Source: Noviherbaspirillum humi (GTDB lineage Bacteria; Pseudomonadota; Gammaproteobacteria; Burkholderiales; Burkholderiaceae_D). From it: 64,000 bases of DNA. The notes below the pieces were generated by a model, which searched no databases, had not been told where the DNA came from, and worked only from the letters and a program-made list of their open reading frames with translations. Below are positions 27,577 to 36,150 of the stretch, in pieces. Where the stretch lies: positions 96,393 to 160,392 of the forward strand of contig NZ_FZOT01000013.1 of assembly GCF_900188095.1 (NCBI RefSeq), read 5' to 3'. The first letter of the stretch is position 1, and each line of letters starts with the position of its first letter. The position numbers were made by a program, and so were the translations under genes.

Positions 27577-27912
27577 TTACATCCGTTCGCAACTGTCGGC
27601 GCATTGGCGACATACCTGGGCACACTGCTTCATCTTGCCGTCGGGATCAGGGTGGCCCTCACATAGCGCCGCGCACGCACGACAAATTTCGGCGCACTCC
27701 TTGGCCAAATGAGCGGCATGGGGCGAGCGGCGCGCCATGAAATCGGCATGTAGTCCGCACATCTGCGCACAATCCAGCAACGCCACCAAGTGCTTGGCCT
27801 CACTATGCGGATGGCCGCCGTGCAGCACATGGGCAGCGGTTTCGGTACATACCCGGTGGCAATCCATGCAGTTGCTGATGCATTTCTGCATGTCATTGGT
27901 CATGGCGTCCAT
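27577..27912 (-). CDS. Four-helix-bundle copper-binding protein (DUF326)
   Basis: A 111-residue Cys-rich protein with repeated Cys patterns (CISNCMDCHRVC, CAQMCGLHADF, CAEICRACAALC, CAQVCRQCADSC). This is the layout of Csp-like copper storage proteins, where Cys residues line a four-helix bundle and hold many Cu(I) ions. No signal peptide is visible, so it is cytosolic like Csp3. AAGGAG lies just before the start. It sits convergent to the decayed metal exporter, which suggests a relic of a metal-resistance locus. Copper as ligand is known for the family, not shown here. Confidence 0.8.
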   Translation of the reverse strand: MDAMTNDMQKCISNCMDCHRVCTETAAHVLHGGHPHSEAKHLVALLDCAQMCGLHADFMARRSPHAAHLAKECAEICRACAALCEGHPDPDGKMKQCAQVCRQCADSCERM

Positions 27913-28081
27913 ATTTCTCCTTGGTTGTCAGTCACCCAGACTATGTGACTTGGAGAGCACCGGTGTTGATAAGTTTTTATCGGCTAGGGCAAAATTTTTG
28001 CTGTCAAGCACCGCTCGTTCTGAAAGGAAAACGGGGCCGGACTCTCATCCAAAAGCAGGCTTTTTTCGCTATTGCTCAATT

Positions 28082-28105
28082 GTCGGCTTCTAGCGGAAAG
28101 CGGCC
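28082..28105. repeat. 24-bp dispersed repeat, copy 1
   Basis: Matches the segment at 33386-33409 at 20 of 24 bases. Both carry the core GCTTCT-GC-GAAAGC. It is in a gene-free stretch between the copper protein and the dehydratase. I infer a small dispersed intergenic repeat; function unknown. Confidence 0.45.
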
Positions 28106-28156
28106 ACCACCAACAATCGGCTAGAAAGAACGAGGTCGGCAAGCCGTAATGAAAAC

Positions 28157-28177
28157 GCCCGCTTTCGCGGGCTTTTT
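28157..28177 (+). terminator. Strong intrinsic terminator
   Basis: GCCCGC-TTTC-GCGGGC followed by five Ts. On the minus strand the same stem is followed by G and four Ts, so it can also end minus-strand transcripts from the UxaA-type gene at 28266. The remaining bases of the 27913-28265 gap hold the 24-bp repeat and nothing else recognised. Confidence 0.8.
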
Positions 28178-28265
28178 CATGCCTGCATCCGACTCGACCG
28201 TCAACTCATTGAGGTACGGTTTAGCCCGAGCCGCAGCATGGGTTTGAATCGCCGATTGGTGCGGC

Positions 28266-29813
28266 TCAGCTCATGATGCCGATCTGCCAGGGCACGAACT
28301 CGTGGTCGCCCAGGCCGAGCTCCTCGCTCTTGCTGCGCGCGCCGGACGCGGTGCGCAGCATGAGGTCGAAGATGCGCCGGCCCATCTCTTCGATGGAGCT
28401 GGTGCCGTCCAGGATCTCGCCGCAGTTGATGTCCATGTCTTCCTCGAGGCGCTGGAACATCGGCGTGTTGGTCGCCAGCTTCACCGACGGCACCGGCTTG
28501 GCGCCGAACATGGAGCCGCGGCCGGTGGTGAAGGCGATCAGGTTGGCGCCGCCGGCGATCTGGCCGGTGGCCGATACCGGGTCGTAGCCCGGCGTATCCA
28601 TGAAGACCATGCCCCTGGCCGTCACCGGCTCGGCGTAGCGATAGACTTCCATCAGCGGGCCGGTGCCGCCCTTCATCGAGGACCCGAGCGACTTCTCGAA
28701 GATGTTGGCCAGTCCGCCCACCTGGTTGCCGGGACTGACCTTGCCATTGATCTGCACGTCGCGCCCGACCGAGTATTGCTCCTTCCACCAGCGGATGCGC
28801 TCGACCAGCTTCTCGCCGACTTCGCGGCTGGCGGCGCGCCGGGTCAGGGTATGCTCGACGCCGTAGATTTCCGGTGTCTCCGAGAGAATCGCGGTGCCGC
28901 CGTGGCGCACCAGCAGATCCACCGCCGCGCCCAGCGCCGGATTGGCGGTGATCGACGAGAAGCCGTCGGAGCCGCCGCATTGCAGGCCGACGCAGAGATG
29001 GCTGGCCGGCACGGTGGTGCGCCGGACGGCATTGGCCTGCGGCAGCAGCTCTCGCACCGCATCGATGCCGGCTTGAATCGTCTTGCGGGTGCCGCCGGTT
29101 TCCTGCATCACGAAGGCGCGCAGCAGCGGCCCCTGTTCCAGCCCTTCGCTCGCCATCAAGCCCTTCAGCTGGTTGCGCTCGCAGCCGAGGCCGACGATCA
29201 GCACCGCCGCCAGGTTGGCATGGCGCGCATAGCCGGCGATGGTCCGCTGCAGCAGCGCCATCGGCTCGCCCGTCATCTCCATGCCGCAGCCGAGCGAATG
29301 GCTGAACGCCACCACGCCGTCCACGTTCGGATAATCGGCGAGGCGTTCCTCGGTAAACCAGTTGGCGATCTTCTGCACCGCCGTGGCGGAGCAGTTCACC
29401 GTGGACAGGATGCCGATGTAGTTGCGGGTGGCGACGCGGCCGTCCGGCCGCACGATGCCCTGGAACGTGGCGCGCTCCGCTTCCGGCAGGTAGTCCACCG
29501 GCCGGTATTCCGAGGCATGGGCATAGTCGCGGTCGAACTCGCGGAACTCCGTATTGTGGCTGTGCACCAGGTAGCCCGGCGCGATGTCGATGGCAGCGAA
29601 GCCGACCACCACGTTGTACTTGCGAATGGGCTCGCCGCGCCGGATGGGCGCCGCCGCGATCTTGTAGCCGGCCGGAATCTGGCTGCGGCAGACGAAATTC
29701 TCCTGCGGGACCTCGGTGCCGATGCCGATATCGGTACGGGCGACGACGACGTTGTCGCCGGGGTGCAGCCGGATCACGGGACCTAGGAAGCGCTTCTGCG
29801 AGGTTTCTATCAT
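28266..29813 (-). CDS. UxaA/GarD-family sugar-acid dehydratase (altronate/galactarate type)
   Basis: A 515-residue fused dehydratase. The N-terminal SAF domain (about 10-90) is followed by the long catalytic domain with Cys-bearing motifs AFSHSLGCGM, VGLGCERNQL and VGLQCGGSDGFSSITANPAL. These enzymes use Fe2+ to dehydrate altronate, galactarate or related acids to 2-keto-3-deoxy acids. Start 29813 (MIETSQKRFLGP) follows GGAGACAGC; the longer open frame upstream is non-conserved. It is divergent from a LysR gene that probably controls it. The exact sugar acid is unknown. Confidence 0.88.
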   Translation of the reverse strand: MIETSQKRFLGPVIRLHPGDNVVVARTDIGIGTEVPQENFVCRSQIPAGYKIAAAPIRRGEPIRKYNVVVGFAAIDIAPGYLVHSHNTEFREFDRDYAHASEYRPVDYLPEAERATFQGIVRPDGRVATRNYIGILSTVNCSATAVQKIANWFTEERLADYPNVDGVVAFSHSLGCGMEMTGEPMALLQRTIAGYARHANLAAVLIVGLGCERNQLKGLMASEGLEQGPLLRAFVMQETGGTRKTIQAGIDAVRELLPQANAVRRTTVPASHLCVGLQCGGSDGFSSITANPALGAAVDLLVRHGGTAILSETPEIYGVEHTLTRRAASREVGEKLVERIRWWKEQYSVGRDVQINGKVSPGNQVGGLANIFEKSLGSSMKGGTGPLMEVYRYAEPVTARGMVFMDTPGYDPVSATGQIAGGANLIAFTTGRGSMFGAKPVPSVKLATNTPMFQRLEEDMDINCGEILDGTSSIEEMGRRIFDLMLRTASGARSKSEELGLGDHEFVPWQIGIMS

Positions 29814-29940
29814 GCTGTCTCCAATTTCCAATTGCATTGAAAGGGCCGCGGCGGGGCAGTGCAAAGGGTCCTCCGTCGCCGCCCGGCCCCCGATGCGTCC
29901 ATTATTCGATATTTGCACCCAAAAGAAAAATTGATCGTAC

Positions 29941-29954
29941 TTATTGATCGATAA
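29941..29954. promoter_or_regulatory. LysR-type operator between dehydratase and regulator
   Basis: TTATTGATCGATAA is a near-perfect 14-bp dyad that contains a T-N11-A spacing. It lies between the divergent dehydratase and LysR genes, in an AT-rich stretch unlike the flanking coding DNA. Confidence 0.5.
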
Positions 29955-30004
29955 GGAAAGCAAATCGATAATTCGTGTTCCTTCACGCTGCTTTCATCAT
30001 CGCC

Positions 30005-30892
30005 ATGAACATCTCCACCAGACATCTGAAGGCGTTCCTCGCCCTTGCCGAAAGAAAGAGCTTCACCCGGGCGGCGGACGCTGTGCATCTGTCCCAGCCC
30101 GCATTCAGCATGCTCATTCAAAGCCTGGAGGAAAGCGTCGGCCTTCGGCTGTTCGACCGCGGGCCGCGCCATGTGGAGCTGACCGCCGAGGGAGAGGCTT
30201 TTGCCCAGGCGGCGGAGCGGCTGCTCGGCGACTTCGAGGGCTTGCTGGCGCAGATGAAGGACCTGGTCGCGTTGCAGAAGGGCAGGGTGGCGGTGGCCGC
30301 TTTGCCGTCGCTGTCGGCCAGCCTGCTGCCGCCGGTGATCGCCCGCTTCAGGCAGCGCCATCCCGGCGTCGAACTGGCGCTGCACGACGTGACCTCGGAC
30401 GATTGTCTGGATCTGGTCAGGCGCGGGCGCTGCGACATCGCGCTCACTGCCATCGCGCAGTCGGACGAACTCGATATCGAGCCGGTGCTGGCCGATTCTT
30501 TCTACGTGGTCTGCCCGCGCCGACATCCGCTGGCGGCCAGGAAGCGCATCCGGCGCCAGGACCTGCTGGAGTACGGCTTCATCCAGCAGGACCGGGCCAG
30601 CAGCGTGCGCCAGCAGATCGACGCGGTCATGTTCCCGGCCAGGCTGAAGACGGTGATGGAAGTGTCCAACATGAACACGGCGGTCGGACTGGTCGGCGCC
30701 GAGGTCGGCATCGCCATCGTGCCGGCGGTGGCCTTGTTTCTCTTCAGGCAGCGCCACCTTGCCCGCATTCCCCTGGCCGATCCGGCCTTCACCCGCAGCA
30801 TCGCCTTGGTGCGGCTGAAGGGCCGGCGCGATACGACGGCGGTGGCAGCCTTCGTGGCGCTGCTCAAGGAAGGCCTGCAGCAAGGGAGCTGA
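30005..30892 (+). CDS. LysR-family transcriptional regulator
   Basis: A 295-residue LysR regulator starting MNISTRHLKAFLALAERKSF, a typical N-terminus, with helix-turn-helix to SMLIQSLEESVG. A GTG 30 bases upstream has an AAGGAAAG about 15 bases before it and cannot be excluded as start. It is divergent from the sugar-acid dehydratase and is its likely regulator. Confidence 0.88.
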   Translation: MNISTRHLKAFLALAERKSFTRAADAVHLSQPAFSMLIQSLEESVGLRLFDRGPRHVELTAEGEAFAQAAERLLGDFEGLLAQMKDLVALQKGRVAVAALPSLSASLLPPVIARFRQRHPGVELALHDVTSDDCLDLVRRGRCDIALTAIAQSDELDIEPVLADSFYVVCPRRHPLAARKRIRRQDLLEYGFIQQDRASSVRQQIDAVMFPARLKTVMEVSNMNTAVGLVGAEVGIAIVPAVALFLFRQRHLARIPLADPAFTRSIALVRLKGRRDTTAVAAFVALLKEGLQQGS

Positions 30893-31130
30893 CCGGCGAG
30901 CCTCAATCCTGGCGGGTTCGCGAAACACTGGCCACTTTCGCTGAGCAGCGGGCCGTCGCTGGTACAAGGCATTGCCAAATCCTGCCGCAGTCAAAGCCAA
31001 CACCTCGGTGCATGTCGCGCTGTCCGTCGCGGCCGCCTGTCCGCGCTGATGCGGTGCTTGACCGACAAGGCCGGAACGCCGGCGCCGCGCGGGAACGCTC
31101 CGGCAGGGGCGGACCTGGCAACAGCGGCAG

Positions 31131-33017
31131 CTACTTCTTCTCGTCCGACGCCTGATTCAGCTGGCCTGCCTTGTCAGCGCTGGCGGTGACCGACACTTCG
31201 GCCTGGCTAGCCTGCATCGTCTCGCGCCGCTTCAGCACGCCCTGTTCGGTCTGGCGTCCTTCCGCGAACACACCTTCCCATACATCGCCGCTCGACCAGA
31301 AGAACCTGCCATCGCCATGATGCAGGTTGCGCTGCCATTGGCCTTCGTAGCGGTCGCCATTGGCCCAGGTGAACTGGCCGGTGCCATGCGGTAGCCCAGC
31401 ATCGAAATCGCCTTCGTAGCGATTGCCGCCGGCGAAGCGCATGCGTCCCTTGCCATGCGGGACGCCTGCCGCCACCTCGCCTTCATAGGCGTCGCCATTG
31501 GCGAAGCTGAGGTTGCCGGCACCGTTCGGCATATCGTTCTGCCATAGGCCATCGTAAGATTGGCCGTTGGCCCACACCATGCGGCCGCGGCCGGCACGGA
31601 CGCCCTGCACCAGCTCGCCTTCATACGCATCACCGTTAGCCCAGGACACCTTGCCGTTGCCGGACACCTTCCCGGTCAGCACGTCATGCTCGAAGGCGCC
31701 GTGATAGGTGGTGTCGCCGGCGCTGAGGGTCTTCACCGGGATGGCGCGGGCCAGCGCCAGCAGCTTCTGGCGCTCGCTGCGGAAGCGCTCGACCGCGACC
31801 GGATCCTTGGGGTCCAAGCCGGCCAGGACCATGTCAGCCTGTTCGCCGATGCCCTTGGCGGCGGCCAGTTCAGTCATCTGCTTCAGGCGTGCTTCGTCGA
31901 AGACGAAGGAGTTTTGCGTCAGGCTTGCCTGCGCCAGCTTGGCATGCAGGCTGAAGCTGGCCAGCGGATCGGCGTCCAGCTTGGTCATTCGCTCCAGCGC
32001 CCACTTGTCGGCCAGGTCGAAGCCAGTGCTGGCTATCCAGGAAACGCCACTCAGGGAATCGCGGAACACCGAGGCCGCCTTGATTGCATCCAGCGCCAAT
32101 TCCTGCGCCTGCGCCTTGACCGCCTTCTGCACGGTTTCGATCAGGCTCTGCCGCATCCGGTCCGCCGCCTGTTCCGCCAATTTCTTGCCGGCCGCCTCGA
32201 GTGCCGCCTGGCTCGCTGCCCGCCCCGCAGTGGCGCCGGCCGCCGCTGCGGCCTGGTTGGCGGCGCTGCTCACCGCGCCTACGCCGCTGGCCAGGCTGGC
32301 TACGGTGAGCCCGGTCTTGAGCAGGCGGGATCCGTAGACATAGGTTTTCATGCGGGCGCCGGTCTCTTCCGACAAGCCTTGAGTCCACAAGGTAATCCAC
32401 AATGCTTCGTCGGCATTCAGGTCCGCCGCGAACAGGCTCAGCGGATGCACCGATTTTTCCCAGTGGTAGTCCTGCAGCGTCTCTACCGCCTCCGGTTGGG
32501 CGATGGTGGTGTAGCCGCGGCAAACCTTCACCGGCTTCACGGTGATCGTCTTGCCGTCGGCCAGCTTCACCTCGAACGGCTTGCCGCGGTTGCGCAGCTG
32601 CTGGAGTTCGAGCGCCATCTTGGCGGTGTTGCGCCGGTTGTAGCCATCCAGCTCCTCGAGCTTGTCGCCAACGCTGAGGCCGGATTCGGGATCCGCCGCG
32701 ATAACGCTCAGCCGTTCATCGACAGCCAGGCCGCGCGCCCAGGCGATGCGCTTCTCCTTCGGCAGGTCATAGGAAAAGGCGACGGCGAAGGGCAGGTCGT
32801 ATTGGGTGTCGCAATCGGGATCCTTCAATGCTGCGCTGCGCACGATCGCCGGACGGATGGCTTGCTCGCCCTTGCCATAGATGCGGATGGCGGCGAGCAG
32901 GCGCTCGTCCACCGGGCTGCCGTCGTCCACCGTGTACACCGGCGCGGCGCAGCCTGCGAGCAGGGCTGCGCCGCCAATCAGGGCGCCAGCGCGTCGCCAA
33001 TTCTTTTTCTGGCTCAT
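31131..33017 (-). CDS. MORN-repeat outer-membrane/periplasmic lipoprotein
   Basis: A 628-residue lipoprotein. The N-terminus has a basic start, a hydrophobic stretch and a lipobox (LLAGCAAP), so it should be lipidated at Cys. A central region (about 30-420) has no known domain and contains Ala-rich helices near 260-320. The C-terminal ~150 residues hold seven MORN units, each beginning Y-x-G or Y/W-E-G (YEGELVQG, YDGLWQND, YEGDFDAG and so on). MORN repeats form beta-hairpin arrays that bind lipids or proteins. An 18-codon longer start (33071) is open. It stands alone between two sugar-acid gene groups. Function unknown. Confidence 0.75.
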   Translation of the reverse strand: MSQKKNWRRAGALIGGAALLAGCAAPVYTVDDGSPVDERLLAAIRIYGKGEQAIRPAIVRSAALKDPDCDTQYDLPFAVAFSYDLPKEKRIAWARGLAVDERLSVIAADPESGLSVGDKLEELDGYNRRNTAKMALELQQLRNRGKPFEVKLADGKTITVKPVKVCRGYTTIAQPEAVETLQDYHWEKSVHPLSLFAADLNADEALWITLWTQGLSEETGARMKTYVYGSRLLKTGLTVASLASGVGAVSSAANQAAAAAGATAGRAASQAALEAAGKKLAEQAADRMRQSLIETVQKAVKAQAQELALDAIKAASVFRDSLSGVSWIASTGFDLADKWALERMTKLDADPLASFSLHAKLAQASLTQNSFVFDEARLKQMTELAAAKGIGEQADMVLAGLDPKDPVAVERFRSERQKLLALARAIPVKTLSAGDTTYHGAFEHDVLTGKVSGNGKVSWANGDAYEGELVQGVRAGRGRMVWANGQSYDGLWQNDMPNGAGNLSFANGDAYEGEVAAGVPHGKGRMRFAGGNRYEGDFDAGLPHGTGQFTWANGDRYEGQWQRNLHHGDGRFFWSSGDVWEGVFAEGRQTEQGVLKRRETMQASQAEVSVTASADKAGQLNQASDEKK

Positions 33018-33459
33018 ATTGTTGCTTGTTCTTGTGAAGGAGCGTTGGGCCGGCGATCGGTCTTGCTGCACGACGTCGTTCGCCGGCTATGGAAGGCGTG
33101 TTTGGTCGTTCTGGATTCTTGAGGTATGCCTTGTGGATCGCACCCGTCTTCGTCGACAGCGCGGCAATGATTCGACTGGGCCAGCGGATTGTATCAATGC
33201 AACTTGAAGGCCTGCATCACCATTTCGGGGTAGGAGTTTGTCTGTCGTCGGAGCCGCTCAACTCCCATATTGAGGCAATTGGGCCGCGGGATGCGCAAGC
33301 ACAGGTGCCAGTCGCGCTTCGCCTTCAAAAGCTGCGTAGGCGCCGGGTCGAAATCTTCATATACCGAGCTGCGCTTTTGGTGAGCGTCCGCTTCTGGCCG
33401 AAAGCCGCCCCACTCGAAGTGCTACGCAATGGCTTGGTTCAACAGTCAAGCCTGCGCAT
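33018..33459. other. Gene-free stretch with one repeat copy
   Basis: About 440 bases between the MORN lipoprotein and the GntR regulator. A plus-strand frame of about 140 codons is open here but has no known domain. The 24-bp repeat copy lies at 33386-33409. No promoter or terminator is clear. Confidence 0.35.
33386..33409. repeat. 24-bp dispersed repeat, copy 2
   Basis: Twenty of 24 bases match 28082-28105, in the same orientation. Both copies lie in intergenic DNA about 5.3 kb apart, flanking the UxaA-type dehydratase, LysR and lipoprotein genes. Confidence 0.45.
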
Positions 33460-34173
33460 TCAAGCCGCTTCTTCCTTACCCCTTCCGAGGCGATTGAGGT
33501 TTGCCAAGTAAGTGTCGCGCGCCGGCCGCAGGTGCGCGGCGCAAATCTGGACCAGCGCCTTGCGGTCGCCCGTCCGCAGGGCCTCGATGATGCGCTCATG
33601 GTCCTGGCGGGCTGCTTCGATGCTCTGCGGCGACACCAGGGTGCTCAGGCGCACCGGATGGGTACGGCGCGCATATTCGGCGATGGCTTCTATCAGGGTC
33701 TCGTTGCCGGACAGGGCATAGAGCGCGGCATGGAAAGCGAGGTTGGCACGGAATACGGCGCGGGGATCGTTTGCCTTCACCGCGGCGGCATGGCTGCGCT
33801 GGATCGCGGCCAGCTGCTTCAGCTGGGCAGGCGTCGCCGGCAGCGGAATCAGCTTCATGCAATGCGTCTCGAGCAGCTCGCGCAAGGCGTACAGTTCCAT
33901 CACTTCGCGCGCGGTGAGGGCGCGCACCTGGGCGCCGCTGTTCTTCCTGCGCTGCACCAGTCCCTGCTGCTCCATCTCGGCCAGCGCCTGCCGCACCACA
34001 TGCCGCTTGACATGGAAGCGGGCCATGAGTTCGTCCTCGATCAGGCGCTCGCGCGGATGCAGCACGCCCAGCACGATTTCCTCCTCCAGCGTGGAAACGA
34101 CTTCCTGCACGGCGGATGTCACGTCTTTCTCGGAAGGAGCGGCGGCGTTCAGGGGCTTCACGCTATCTTTCAT
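33460..34173 (-). CDS. GntR-family (FadR/FCD) transcriptional regulator
   Basis: A 237-residue regulator. An N-terminal winged helix-turn-helix (about 20-85, with LIEDELMARFHVKRHVVRQALAEME) is followed by the all-helical FCD effector domain (about 95-225), whose His and Asp residues normally bind a metal and a carboxylate ligand (AFHAALYALSGNETL). Regulators of this type often control sugar-acid operons. It is divergent from the IlvD-type dehydratase gene, with a palindrome between them. The start at 34173 (MKDSVKP) is preferred; an earlier ATG at 34218 is possible. Confidence 0.88.
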   Translation of the reverse strand: MKDSVKPLNAAAPSEKDVTSAVQEVVSTLEEEIVLGVLHPRERLIEDELMARFHVKRHVVRQALAEMEQQGLVQRRKNSGAQVRALTAREVMELYALRELLETHCMKLIPLPATPAQLKQLAAIQRSHAAAVKANDPRAVFRANLAFHAALYALSGNETLIEAIAEYARRTHPVRLSTLVSPQSIEAARQDHERIIEALRTGDRKALVQICAAHLRPARDTYLANLNRLGRGKEEAA

Positions 34174-34297
34174 GGCATCAGGCTCGACTGGCTTTGGCGG
34201 AAACATCCAGCCGTCCACGACGGCCCGGCTTGCGCAAACCCGGTACGCTGCTCCGGCTGCCTTGCCAATACGCCGGAACAGGTCTAGTATCGGATGA

Positions 34298-34309
34298 ATT
34301 ATTAATAAT
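34298..34309. promoter_or_regulatory. Palindrome between the GntR gene and the dehydratase operon
   Basis: ATTATTAATAAT is a perfect 12-bp palindrome 16 bases before the dehydratase start, in an otherwise GC-rich stretch. It would overlap the promoter or transcription start of the operon. GntR binding is inferred from position. Confidence 0.45.
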
Positions 34310-34324
34310 CATATTGAGGAAAAG

Positions 34325-36079
34325 ATGGAGGAGTCAAGCAAGAAGGAGGGCGGCCAGCCTGCCGCAACCGGGCTGCGCAAAGGCCTCACCAATTACGGCG
34401 ACAACGGCTTCTCGCTCTTCCTGCGCAAGGCATTCATCAAGGGCGCCGGCTATACCGACAATGCGCTCGACCGGCCGGTGATCGGCATCGCCAATACCGG
34501 CAGCGCCTACAATCCCTGCCATGGCAACATGCCGCAGCTGATCGAGGCGGTGAAGCGCGGCATCATGCTCGCCGGCGGCCTGCCGATGGACTTCCCCACC
34601 ATCTCCATTCATGAAAGCTTCGCCGCGCCGACCTCGATGTACCTGCGCAATCTGATGTCCATCGACACCGAGGAAATGATCCGGGCGCAGCCGATGGACG
34701 CGGTGGTGCTGATCGGCGGCTGCGACAAGACCGTGCCGGCCCAGCTGATGGGCGCCGCCTCCGCCGGCATCCCGGCGATCCAGCTGGTGACCGGCTCCAT
34801 GCTGACCGGCTCCCACCGCGCCGAGCGGGTCGGCGCCTGCACCGACTGCCGCCGTTTCTGGGCGCGCTATCGCGCCGAGGAGATCGATGGCGAGGAGATC
34901 GCCGATGTCAACAACCAACTGGTGGCCAGCGTCGGCACCTGCTCGGTGATGGGCACCGCCAGCACCATGGCATGCGTCACCGAGGCGCTCGGCATGATGG
35001 TGCCGGGCGGCGCTGCGCCGCCGGCCGTCACGTCGGACCGCATCCGCGTCGCCGAGCGCACCGGCGCCACCGCCGTCGCGCTTGCCAAGCAGCGGATCAC
35101 GCCGGACCGGATCATGACCGAAAAAGCCTTCGAGAACGCGCTGCGCGTGCTGCTGGCCATCGGCGGCTCGACCAACGGCATCATCCACCTGACGGCGATG
35201 GCCGGACGGCTGGGGATAGACATCAGCCTCGATCGCCTCGATGCGCTCGGCCGTGAAACCCCGGTGCTGATGGATCTCAAGCCTTCCGGCCAGTACTACA
35301 TGGAGGACCTGCACAAGGCGGGCGGCGTGCATGCGCTGCTGCGGCAACTCAAGCCGCTGCTGCACCTCGATACGCTCACCGTCACCGGCCGCACGCTCGG
35401 CGAAGAGCTGGAAGCGGCCGGACCGGGCTTCCCGCAAGAGGTGGTGCGGCCGCTGGCCGAGCCGATCTATCCGCAGGGCGGCATCGCCGTCCTGCGCGGC
35501 AACCTCGCGCCCGGCGGCGCCATCATCAAGCAATCAGCCGCCGATGCGCGGCTGATGGAGCACGAGGGCAGGGCGGTGGTGTTCGAAAACCTGGAAGACC
35601 TCGCCAACCGCATCGACGACGAGGCGCTCGACGTGGAGGCGGACGACATCCTGGTGCTGAAGAACATCGGACCCATCGGCGCCAGCATGCCGGAAGCGGG
35701 CTACATGCCGATTCCGAGAAAGCTGGCGCGCGCCGGCGTCAAGGACATGGTGCGCATCTCCGACGGCCGCATGAGCGGCACCGCTTCCGGCACCATCGTG
35801 CTTCACGTCACGCCGGAGTCGGCCATCGGCGGCCCGCTGGCCTATGTAAGGAGCGGCGACCGCATCCGCATCAGCGTGCAGCGGCGCGAAATCAGCCTGC
35901 TGGTATCCGACGCCGAACTGGCGGAGCGCGCCAAGGCCAATCCGGTGACGGCGCCAAAGGCCGAGCGCGGGTACCGCCAGCTATTCTTGAAAACCGTCAC
36001 GCAGGCGGACAAGGGCGTGGATTTCGATTTCCTGAGGGCCCGGCCGGACGGCCGTCTGGACCCGAACGCAGCGGACTGA
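34325..36079 (+). CDS. IlvD/Edd-family sugar-acid dehydratase
   Basis: A 584-residue iron-sulfur dehydratase. Three Cys in family positions bind the cluster: NPCHGNMP (Cys65), GGCDKT (Cys133, with the neighbouring metal-site Lys) and VGTCSVMGTAST (Cys206). The C-terminal ISDGRMSG motif is present. Length and context (GntR regulator, DapA-like lyase, hydratase, Bug protein) point to an aldonate such as arabinonate, xylonate or galactonate rather than the branched-chain amino-acid precursor handled by IlvD. GAGGAA lies before the ATG. First gene of a four-gene run. Confidence 0.88.
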   Translation: MEESSKKEGGQPAATGLRKGLTNYGDNGFSLFLRKAFIKGAGYTDNALDRPVIGIANTGSAYNPCHGNMPQLIEAVKRGIMLAGGLPMDFPTISIHESFAAPTSMYLRNLMSIDTEEMIRAQPMDAVVLIGGCDKTVPAQLMGAASAGIPAIQLVTGSMLTGSHRAERVGACTDCRRFWARYRAEEIDGEEIADVNNQLVASVGTCSVMGTASTMACVTEALGMMVPGGAAPPAVTSDRIRVAERTGATAVALAKQRITPDRIMTEKAFENALRVLLAIGGSTNGIIHLTAMAGRLGIDISLDRLDALGRETPVLMDLKPSGQYYMEDLHKAGGVHALLRQLKPLLHLDTLTVTGRTLGEELEAAGPGFPQEVVRPLAEPIYPQGGIAVLRGNLAPGGAIIKQSAADARLMEHEGRAVVFENLEDLANRIDDEALDVEADDILVLKNIGPIGASMPEAGYMPIPRKLARAGVKDMVRISDGRMSGTASGTIVLHVTPESAIGGPLAYVRSGDRIRISVQRREISLLVSDAELAERAKANPVTAPKAERGYRQLFLKTVTQADKGVDFDFLRARPDGRLDPNAAD

Positions 36080-36150
36080 CGCCGCACGTAAAGCGCGCGC
36101 TGCCGCAGTCAGAATGGAAGCGCGCCGGTTAACTCAACAAGGAGTGTTGC

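Noticed and set aside
33089..33511. 140-codon plus-strand frame between the lipoprotein and GntR genes
   Set aside because: It runs into the GntR gene on the other strand, contains the 24-bp repeat and has no recognisable domain.
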